From positions 1 to 5,022 of the forward strand of contig JAGLYT010000132.1 of assembly GCA_023132075.1 (NCBI GenBank): a stretch of 5,022 nucleotides of DNA, read 5' to 3'. The DNA is from JAGLHV01 sp023132075 [NCBI: bacterium] (GTDB lineage: Bacteria > CBDUZB01 > JAGLHV01). The notes below the pieces were generated by a model. The model worked only from the letters and a program-made list of their open reading frames with translations, made no database searches and was not told the DNA's origin. How positions within the stretch are numbered: position 1 is the stretch's first letter; each line of letters begins with the position of its first letter. Position numbers and translations under genes: made by a program. Of this stretch, positions 1-5,022 are shown piece by piece.

Positions 1-70
1 TATCGTTCGAAACACATTTCGCCTTCATTTTTTTGGAGTAGTAAAAGTTGTAATCTAAGATTAATTGTAA
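1..70. other. Unassigned leader upstream of mfd
   Basis: No gene can be called in this short stretch. Two forward frames are open at the left edge. One ends with TAA at 56-58, and its final residues read IVRNTFRLHFFGVVKVVI. The other ends with TAA at 79-81, eleven bases inside mfd. Either could be the tail of an upstream gene, but neither tail resembles a family I recognise. A 5-bp hairpin (CGAAA/TTTCG, 8-21) lies six bases before a run of seven T (28-34). It is too weak and too far from the T-run to be called a terminator. Confidence 0.4.
33..61 (+). promoter_or_regulatory. Weak candidate promoter for mfd
   Basis: TTGGAG (33-38, three of six consensus positions) and TAAGAT (56-61, four of six) are separated by exactly 17 bases. 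Transcription would start near 68, almost at the mfd ATG at 71, giving a leaderless or nearly leaderless message. That would fit the absence of a Shine-Dalgarno before this ATG. In an AT-rich background such matches are common by chance, so this is only a candidate. mfd may equally be read from an upstream promoter. Confidence 0.2.
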
Positions 71-3000
71 ATGGAAGATAAAATGGAAATGTTTGTTTCT
101 AATTTACTTGTTTTATGGGAAAAATTGCCTGATTTTTTAAAATTGTGTGAAAAAATTAAAAAGAAAGGGAAATATTTTCATTTATCAGGATTATGGGGTG
201 GAGCAAGAGCTTTTTTTATTTGCGGGTTGCAATTTAAATTAAAGAAAAGCATTTTAGTTATTACGGATAACGATGAAGCAGCTGAAAGATTAAAAGAGGA
301 TATGGATGCTTTTTGTATAGGTAAAAAAAAGATGTTTTTTTTTCCATCCGATGATAAACAACAAAGAATTAGGGTTCTGACCGATATTTTAAAAGAAAAA
401 AATCCGGTCATAGTTACCAGCACCCTGGCTCTCAGACAAAGTACTATGTCTCCGGTAAGGTTTAATTCTAATTCTTTTGAAATAAAACCGGGGAAAATAT
501 TTTCAGGGAAAGAAATAATTGAAAAAATGGCAAGAGCAGGATATAAGCGTTTAGAACTGGTAGAAGAAGCCGGGCAATTTAGTGTGCGAGGTGAGATTGT
601 TGATATTTGGCCGCCTCAAATGGATAATCCTTTACGCATAGTTTTTTACGGGGATGAAGTGGAGTCAATAGCTGAATTCGATGTGGTTTCTCAGCGTTCT
701 AAAATAAAATTAGAAAATTGCTGTGTTGTTCCGGCCCGGGAAGAGGAAGAAGTAAAGCTTTTTGATTATTTACAGAGAGATAGTTTAGTTTTTTTTGATG
801 ATTGTTTTGAGAGTTTAGATAAATTGAAAATACCTAAAAATCTTACAGTCCTGGATTTTTCTCCTTTACAGAAAAAAGAATCAATTATCTTTCCTTTTCG
901 TCCTACGGTTAATTTTCCTCAAAATATAGAAATATTTTACCGGCAAAAAGAACAATGGGATAAGCAGGGGTTTAAAATTTTTATTTTTTGTAATAATCAG
1001 GGGGAACGGGAACGAATAGAAGAATTGTTTAGTGAAAGGGAAAAGGCTCTGGAAAAGGTTGAAATAGTGGTAGGTCCGTTAAATAAAGGATTCATTTTAC
1101 CGGATTTAAAAATGGTAATAGTAACCGATAATGAAATTTTTAATCGTTACAAACAAAAACATTATTTTCCCCCGGTTAAAAAAAAAATCGGTCTTAGTAA
1201 TTTTTACTCTTTGAATTACGGTGATTATGTAGTACATGAAAAATATGGGATAGGTAGATTTTTAGGTTTGAATTGTTTGAATATAAAGGGGAAAGAAAAA
1301 GATTTTTTAACATTGGAGTATTTAAACGAGGATAAACTTTATGTGCCGATAGAAGATTTTGGCTTTGTTCAAAAATATATTGGAGGTAGAGGATATAAAC
1401 CAAGGCTTTATTCTCTGGATGGAATAAAGTGGTCCCAGGTTAAAGGACGGATTAAAAAAAAGCTTCATCAAATGGCGAAAGAACTTTTACATTTATATGC
1501 AACAAGACAAACTATTAAAGGACATACTTTCAGGGGTAATCTTCTTTATGAAGGTGAGTTTGCACGGAGTTTCATTTATGAAGAAACCCCTGACCAAAAA
1601 CGCGCTATCGAAGAAGTCAGTAAAGATATGCAGCTTTCCCGGCCCATGGACCGTTTAGTTTGCGGTGATGTGGGATATGGAAAGACAGAAATAGCTATGA
1701 GGGCTGCTTTTAAGACCGTTTTAGATAGTAAGCAAGTTGCTGTGCTGGTTCCAACCACTGTTTTAGCTGAACAACATTTTAACACTTTTCAGGAAAGGTT
1801 CAGAGATTACCCGGTTCTTGTCCAAATGCTTTCCCGGTTTCGTATGCCCAAAGAACAAAAGGAAATTATTGAGAGATTAGAAATGGGTAATATCGATGTG
1901 ATTATTGGTACGCACCGTTTGCTTCAGAGTGATATAAAATTTAAAAATCTGGGGTTATTGATTATTGATGAAGAACAACGGTTTGGAGTAAAAGACAAGG
2001 AGAAACTAAAGAGCATTCGTAAAAATATTGATGTTTTAAGCCTCTCAGCTACTCCTATACCCCGTACTCTTTCCATGGCTCTGGAAGGAATAAGAAATAT
2101 GTCGGTCATAGATACTCCTCCCTGGGGAAGGCTGCCTATTCGAACTTATGTGGGCAAATACAGTGAAGAAATTATTAAAAAGTCTATTACCGCTGAAATC
2201 AAAAGAGGGGGGCAGGTTTTTTTTGTACATAACAGGATAGAAGACATTATGGTGGTAGCAGAGCACATAAAACAATTATTGCCTGAGATAAGTATTGGGG
2301 TAGCGCATGGAAGAATGAGGCCGAAGCAGTTGGAAACGGTAATGTCCGAGTTTGTAAACAAGAAGTACAATCTATTACTTTCTACTACTATCATTGAGGC
2401 CGGTTTGGATATGCCTAATGTTAATACGATGATTATCAGTAATGCCGAAAATTTTGGTTTGAGCCAATTATATCAGTTACGGGGAAGAATAGGCAGGGAT
2501 CGATATCAGGCGTATGTCTATTTTTTCTATAAGGACAAAAAAAATATTTCTCCGGATGCAAAAAAAAGATTGGAGGCTATTGCTGAATTTACAGGATTGG
2601 GTTCCGGTTTTAAAATTGCCCTGAAGGATTTGGAAATACGGGGAGCGGGCAATATTTTGGGGGCTGCACAGCATGGTAATATGCTGGAATTAGGACTGGA
2701 ATTATATTGCAAATTACTTTCTCAAAGCATAAAAAAAATAAAGGGAGAAGAGGAAAAAGAACTTCCTTTACCCAGGATAGATGTAAATTTAAATGTTCAT
2801 ATACCTGCTGATTACATTACGGATGCAAATCAGAGAATAACTATTTATAAAAAAATGATGAATATTACCAGGAAAGAACAAATCGGGCAATTAAAAGGGG
2901 AATTAGGTGACCGTTTTGGATTGCCGCCCCAGGAGCTGGAAAGTCTTTTTGATTTGTTAGATTTGCGTATTCTAAGTCAAAAGCTATATGTTGATGAAAT

Positions 3001-3211
3001 TAAAATTAAAAATGACGTATTAATTATAAGTTTTTTGCCGCAAGCACAAATAGAACCGGAAAAAGTGTTGGCTTTAACCGGAAGTTATTTGCAGGAAAAA
3101 ATGAATTTTCAACAAAAAGACTTTTTTCAGATAAAAATTCAGGTAAATCGATTTGTATTAGAAAACAAGCTTATAGATTTTTTAAAAAAATTCTTGCAAA
3201 GGTTGTTATAA
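71..3211 (+). CDS. mfd: Transcription-repair coupling factor Mfd (TRCF)
   Basis: This ATP-dependent DNA translocase pushes stalled RNA polymerase off DNA and recruits UvrA to start nucleotide excision repair. In the 1046-residue product, a UvrB-like module comes first. Its D1a has a degenerate P-loop without lysine (GLWGGARAF, 40-48), and its D2 has GYKRLELVEEAGQFSVRG (157-174), the UvrA-contact region. The CarD-like RNA polymerase interaction domain starts near 375 (HEKYGIGRFLG, 389-399). The RecG-like motor has Walker A GDVGYGKTE (532-540, K538), DEEQ (633-636), SATPIPRT (659-666), VAHGRM (744-749), STTIIEAGLD (771-780) and QLRGRIGR (802-809). The C-terminal TRCF domain begins near 898. E. 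coli Mfd is 1148 residues with its Walker A lysine at 634, so the shortfall lies in the N-terminal half. The start is uncertain: an in-frame TAA at 68-70 makes ATG 71 the first option, and ATG 83 behind GGAAG (73-77) is plausible. All motor motifs are intact. Confidence 0.97.
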   Translation: MEDKMEMFVSNLLVLWEKLPDFLKLCEKIKKKGKYFHLSGLWGGARAFFICGLQFKLKKSILVITDNDEAAERLKEDMDAFCIGKKKMFFFPSDDKQQRIRVLTDILKEKNPVIVTSTLALRQSTMSPVRFNSNSFEIKPGKIFSGKEIIEKMARAGYKRLELVEEAGQFSVRGEIVDIWPPQMDNPLRIVFYGDEVESIAEFDVVSQRSKIKLENCCVVPAREEEEVKLFDYLQRDSLVFFDDCFESLDKLKIPKNLTVLDFSPLQKKESIIFPFRPTVNFPQNIEIFYRQKEQWDKQGFKIFIFCNNQGERERIEELFSEREKALEKVEIVVGPLNKGFILPDLKMVIVTDNEIFNRYKQKHYFPPVKKKIGLSNFYSLNYGDYVVHEKYGIGRFLGLNCLNIKGKEKDFLTLEYLNEDKLYVPIEDFGFVQKYIGGRGYKPRLYSLDGIKWSQVKGRIKKKLHQMAKELLHLYATRQTIKGHTFRGNLLYEGEFARSFIYEETPDQKRAIEEVSKDMQLSRPMDRLVCGDVGYGKTEIAMRAAFKTVLDSKQVAVLVPTTVLAEQHFNTFQERFRDYPVLVQMLSRFRMPKEQKEIIERLEMGNIDVIIGTHRLLQSDIKFKNLGLLIIDEEQRFGVKDKEKLKSIRKNIDVLSLSATPIPRTLSMALEGIRNMSVIDTPPWGRLPIRTYVGKYSEEIIKKSITAEIKRGGQVFFVHNRIEDIMVVAEHIKQLLPEISIGVAHGRMRPKQLETVMSEFVNKKYNLLLSTTIIEAGLDMPNVNTMIISNAENFGLSQLYQLRGRIGRDRYQAYVYFFYKDKKNISPDAKKRLEAIAEFTGLGSGFKIALKDLEIRGAGNILGAAQHGNMLELGLELYCKLLSQSIKKIKGEEEKELPLPRIDVNLNVHIPADYITDANQRITIYKKMMNITRKEQIGQLKGELGDRFGLPPQELESLFDLLDLRILSQKLYVDEIKIKNDVLIISFLPQAQIEPEKVLALTGSYLQEKMNFQQKDFFQIKIQVNRFVLENKLIDFLKKFLQRLL

Positions 3212-3212
3212 T
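3204..3212 (+). promoter_or_regulatory. Extended -10 promoter for the parvulin genes
   Basis: TGTTATAAT is a perfect extended -10 element (TGN plus consensus TATAAT at 3207-3212), typical of housekeeping sigma-70/SigA promoters. It overlaps the mfd stop codon (TAA 3209-3211). No good -35 is visible at the usual distance, where the sequence is an A-run around 3183-3190. Extended -10 promoters often work with a poor -35. TTGCAA at 3194-3199 is too close to serve. Transcription would begin near 3219, giving an untranslated leader of about 70 nt to ATG 3289 or 97 nt to TTG 3316. It would drive both parvulin genes independently of mfd. Confidence 0.6.
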
Positions 3213-3269
3213 GTGATACCATAGGCAAATATTAAATTGGGACTTCGAAAAGTTGTGTCGTAAATATGA

Positions 3270-3297
3270 ACCTGCCTAAATTGCAATTATGGCGGGT
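3270..3297 (+). promoter_or_regulatory. GC-rich leader hairpin over the upstream ATG
   Basis: ACCTGCC (3270-3276) pairs with GGCGGGT (3291-3297), giving seven base pairs with one U-G wobble. The loop is 14 nt and is itself mostly the palindrome AATTGCAATT. The stem is unusually GC-rich for this window. It encloses ATG 3289-3291 and ends seven bases before the AGGAG at 3304. It could hide the first ATG and steer ribosomes to the downstream TTG, or act as a stability or regulatory element of the leader. No T-run follows, so it is not an intrinsic terminator. The pairing is seen directly; a function is inferred. Confidence 0.35.
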
Positions 3298-4218
3298 AAA
3301 AAAAGGAGAGGGGAATTGTTTTTTTCTAAATGGATGGGGGTTTTGCTTTTTGTTTCGTTTCTTTTTTCGTGTAGTAGTAAAAAAGAGGAAGTATTTTTAG
3401 CTAAGGCCGGGGGAATGGCTGTTTCTACTTCCCAATACAGGGAAAGGCTGGAGGAAATCCCTTTTTCTTTTCAGGCCTTTGTCAATACCCGGGAAGGCAG
3501 GCATCAGGTTTTGGATGCAATGATAAAAGAGCGGCTTTTAGTTGTGGAGGCAAGAAGGCGAGGGTTAAATAAAAATGATGAAATAAAGACGAAGTTAAAG
3601 GAATTGGAAGAGAGTTTATTGCTCGCTCAAATGATTAAGGAAGCCAGAAAAAGTGAGATTAGTGTAACCAATGAAGAAACGGCTGATTATTATTTACAAC
3701 ATAAGGATGAGTTTTCTCATCCCAGGCAGGTTCGGATAAGCCATATTCTTCTGTCTACCTATGAAAAAGCGGAGGAAGTATTATCCTTACTTAAACGACG
3801 GGGGCGGGGGTTTTCGAGACTTGCTCAAAAGATGTCTATTGATAGTGGTAGTGCAAAGCAGGGCGGGGATTTAGGTTTTTTTAGGCAAGGTGAAATTTTT
3901 ATGCTTCCTGAATTTGAAAAAATAGCTTTTTCTCTGGAAAACAAAGGGGATTTGAGTGATATTGTTAAAACCCAATTAGGATTTCATATTGTGAAGCTGA
4001 CCGACATAAAAAAATTAGAACCCCAAGACTTTAATCAAGCAAAGGAAGAAATAAAAAAAAGGATCGAAAAAGATAAATTTGATCTTTGGATAGAGCAATT
4101 AAAAGATAAGTTTAAGGTAAAAATAAATTATGAATTGTTAGACAAAGTTTTTTCGACTTCCCTTGAGGAAGAAACAAACAATGAGGAGGAAAAAAATGAG
4201 GAAAAAAATAAAAAGTAA
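3289..4218 (+). CDS. Lipoprotein parvulin peptidyl-prolyl isomerase (PpiC/PrsA-like)
   Basis: This is predicted to be a lipid-anchored folding catalyst outside the inner membrane that isomerises prolyl bonds in exported proteins. Numbered from ATG 3289 (309 residues), it has a signal peptide with a KKRR n-region, a hydrophobic core (16-27) and lipobox-like LFSC with C28. Phe at -2 is slightly atypical. A SurA_N/trigger-factor-like helical region follows (about 36-140). The parvulin domain (about 146-238) carries SHILL (H152), QGGDLGFF (191-198), PEFEKIAFSL and GFHIVKL (H233), the usual parvulin signature with both active-site histidines. The tail is rich in Glu, Asn and Lys and contains the next gene's start signals. 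The coordinates are the outer bound, because TTG 3316 with AGGAG upstream is the likelier start (300 residues). The nearest in-frame stop upstream is TAA 3277-3279. It overlaps the next gene by 23 nt and shares its promoter at 3204-3212. It resembles PrsA in layout, but I assign no symbol. Confidence 0.88.
   Translation: MAGKKRRGELFFSKWMGVLLFVSFLFSCSSKKEEVFLAKAGGMAVSTSQYRERLEEIPFSFQAFVNTREGRHQVLDAMIKERLLVVEARRRGLNKNDEIKTKLKELEESLLLAQMIKEARKSEISVTNEETADYYLQHKDEFSHPRQVRISHILLSTYEKAEEVLSLLKRRGRGFSRLAQKMSIDSGSAKQGGDLGFFRQGEIFMLPEFEKIAFSLENKGDLSDIVKTQLGFHIVKLTDIKKLEPQDFNQAKEEIKKRIEKDKFDLWIEQLKDKFKVKINYELLDKVFSTSLEEETNNEEEKNEEKNKK
3304..3308 (+). promoter_or_regulatory. Shine-Dalgarno pointing to TTG start at 3316
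   Basis: AGGAG, followed by more purines, lies seven bases before an in-frame TTG (3316-3318). By contrast, the stretch before ATG 3289 has no purine-rich site. Starting at 3316 gives a compact lipoprotein signal peptide beginning MFFSKWMGVLLF, with the lipobox cysteine at residue 19. If translation instead began at ATG 3289, this ribosome-binding site would merely encode the KKRRGE segment of the signal peptide. Confidence 0.55.
4184..4189 (+). promoter_or_regulatory. Ribosome-binding site of the SurA-like gene
   Basis: AGGAGG is a full-consensus Shine-Dalgarno six bases before ATG 4196. It lies inside the 3' end of the lipoprotein gene. It also rules against the alternative in-frame ATG at 4181, which would place this site inside the coding region and has no comparable site ahead of it. 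Ribosomes finishing the upstream gene at 4218 would pass directly over this start, as in translational coupling. Confidence 0.8.
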
Positions 4219-5022
4219 TTTTATTGAAAAAAGTGTTGTTTTTTTAATCTGTTTGTTGGGTTTTTGTTCATTCACCCTTTGGGCAAAGGTGATTAATAAA
4301 ACTGTTGCGACTGTGAATGGAGAGGTGATTTTATTGGATGAGTATCAAAAGAAGACGGAATTGTTTATTGACCAATACAAAAAAATAGCCAAAGAAAAAG
4401 ACCTTGAATCAAAGATAGGAGAAATAAAAAAAGAAATATTAAATCAGATGATTGATGAAAAACTAATGTTTCAGGAAGCGGAAAAGAAAAAAATAAAAAT
4501 ATCCAAACGGAAGATTGAAAAAGGAGTAGATAGTGTTAAAGAGAGATTTTCCGGGGAAGAGGAGTTTAAAAAAGAGTTAAAAAGGCAAAAGATTACTCAG
4601 AAAGAATTCAAAGAGAAAATTAGCAAGCAGTTGATGGTTATGGAATTAATTGATATGTCCGTAAGATCTAAGATTAGTGAACCTACTGCTGCAGAAATAG
4701 AAGAATTTTATAAGAAAAATAAGGACAAAATGGTAGAACCGGAGGGAGTTCGGGTAAGACATATATTAATCCCTGTTAGTGATGATGCAACCAAAAGCCA
4801 GAAAGCAAGTGCTCTAAAAAAAATAAAAGAAGCACAAAAGAAGCTTAAAAAAGGAGATGATTTTGGTGAAGTAGCAAAAGAATATTCCAAGGATCCTGCA
4901 AGCAGTAAAAGAGGAGGAGATTTGGGTTTTTTTGTTCGTGGAGAAATGGTTCCGGAATTTGAAAAAGCCAGTTTTGCGTTAAATGTCGGACAAACAAGTG
5001 ATATTGTGAAAACAAAGTTTGG
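4196..5022 (+). CDS. surA: SurA-like periplasmic parvulin, 3' end outside window
   Basis: This is predicted to be a secreted chaperone and peptidyl-prolyl isomerase that helps outer-membrane or other exported proteins fold in the periplasm. The window holds 275 full codons plus two bases, with no stop. From ATG 4196 the product has a basic n-region (MRKKIK), a hydrophobic core (13-28) and a likely signal peptidase I site after LWA (A30). The only cysteines, C19 and C24, have no lipobox, so it should be soluble, unlike its neighbour. A SurA_N-type helical domain (about 31-175) opens with TVATVNGEVILLDEY (36-50) and includes ILNQMIDEKLMFQEA, a hallmark of the family. A parvulin domain starts near 183 with RHILIP (H189), RGGDLGFF (239-246) and PEFEKASFAL. 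The cut falls after KTKFG, just before the second active-site histidine expected in the HI(I/V)K motif. Whether a second parvulin domain follows, as in E. coli SurA, cannot be seen. The PpiD or generic PpiC families are less likely alternatives. Confidence 0.87.
   Translation, partial: MRKKIKSNFIEKSVVFLICLLGFCSFTLWAKVINKTVATVNGEVILLDEYQKKTELFIDQYKKIAKEKDLESKIGEIKKEILNQMIDEKLMFQEAEKKKIKISKRKIEKGVDSVKERFSGEEEFKKELKRQKITQKEFKEKISKQLMVMELIDMSVRSKISEPTAAEIEEFYKKNKDKMVEPEGVRVRHILIPVSDDATKSQKASALKKIKEAQKKLKKGDDFGEVAKEYSKDPASSKRGGDLGFFVRGEMVPEFEKASFALNVGQTSDIVKTKF

Noticed and set aside
8-34. Hairpin plus T-run as a terminator of an upstream gene
   Set aside because: The stem is only 5 bp, three of them A-T, and six bases separate it from the T-run. 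This is too weak to call.
178-2712. Several minus-strand open frames of about 60 to 82 codons inside mfd
   Set aside because: They lie opposite a strongly conserved gene, show no recognisable domains and overlap one another, as expected for shadows of an AT-rich coding region.
3243-3254. ACTT-CGAA-AAGT inverted repeat in the mfd-parvulin gap
   Set aside because: Four A/T-rich base pairs around a four-base loop are expected by chance, and no T-run follows.
3301-3330. Twin-arginine (Tat) signal in the lipoprotein parvulin (KKRRGELFF)
   Set aside because: The residues after RR do not fit the Tat consensus, and this stretch is probably a translated ribosome-binding site upstream of the real start.
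3266-3400. A 44-codon plus-strand frame (MNLPKLQLWRVKKGE...) overlapping the start of the lipoprotein gene
   Set aside because: It has no Shine-Dalgarno, and its Phe-rich second half is the signal peptide read in another frame. A leader peptide cannot be excluded, but nothing supports one.
4250-4290. Lipobox in the SurA-like protein (cysteines 19 and 24)
   Set aside because: FLIC and LGFC do not have the small residue needed just before the cysteine. LWA at 28-30 fits ordinary signal peptidase I cleavage better.
4708-4890. A 60-codon minus-strand open frame opposite the SurA-like gene
   Set aside because: It is antisense to a clear parvulin domain, and its Phe/Ser/Leu-rich content simply mirrors Lys/Glu codons on the other strand.

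Overview
This window is an ordinary, well-packed housekeeping segment from a low-GC bacterium. It holds three genes, all on the + strand: a complete mfd (transcription-repair coupling factor, 71-3211), a complete gene for a lipoprotein-type parvulin peptidyl-prolyl isomerase (3289-4218), and the first 275 codons of a SurA-like periplasmic parvulin (from 4196, cut by the window end at 5022).

Layout. Bases 1-70 lead into mfd and contain nothing I can name with confidence. mfd fills 63% of the window. A strong extended -10 promoter (TGTTATAAT, 3204-3212) lies across the mfd stop codon, so the two chaperone genes probably have their own transcript. That transcript would carry a GC-rich hairpin (3270-3297) covering the first possible ATG of the lipoprotein gene, followed by a good Shine-Dalgarno that points to a TTG start at 3316. 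The lipoprotein gene overlaps the SurA-like gene by 23 nt. The ribosome-binding site and start codon of the SurA-like gene sit inside the lipoprotein gene's charged 3' end, which suggests translational coupling.

How the genes work together. Mfd acts in the cytoplasm: it removes stalled RNA polymerase and recruits UvrA to the lesion. The two parvulins act outside the inner membrane as folding catalysts or chaperones, one lipid-anchored and one soluble. A SurA-type protein implies an outer membrane, so a diderm is likely. AT-rich composition plus mfd followed by tandem PpiC/SurA genes would fit several low-GC diderm lineages. From memory, a similar order occurs in some Deltaproteobacteria. The taxon cannot be fixed from this sequence.

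No mobile element, CRISPR array, tRNA, rRNA or defence-like gene is visible. The most notable features are a Mfd whose N-terminal half is compact and lacks a normally conserved part of its UvrB-like domain, and the promoter/hairpin/start arrangement ahead of the parvulin pair. I found no convincing new system here.
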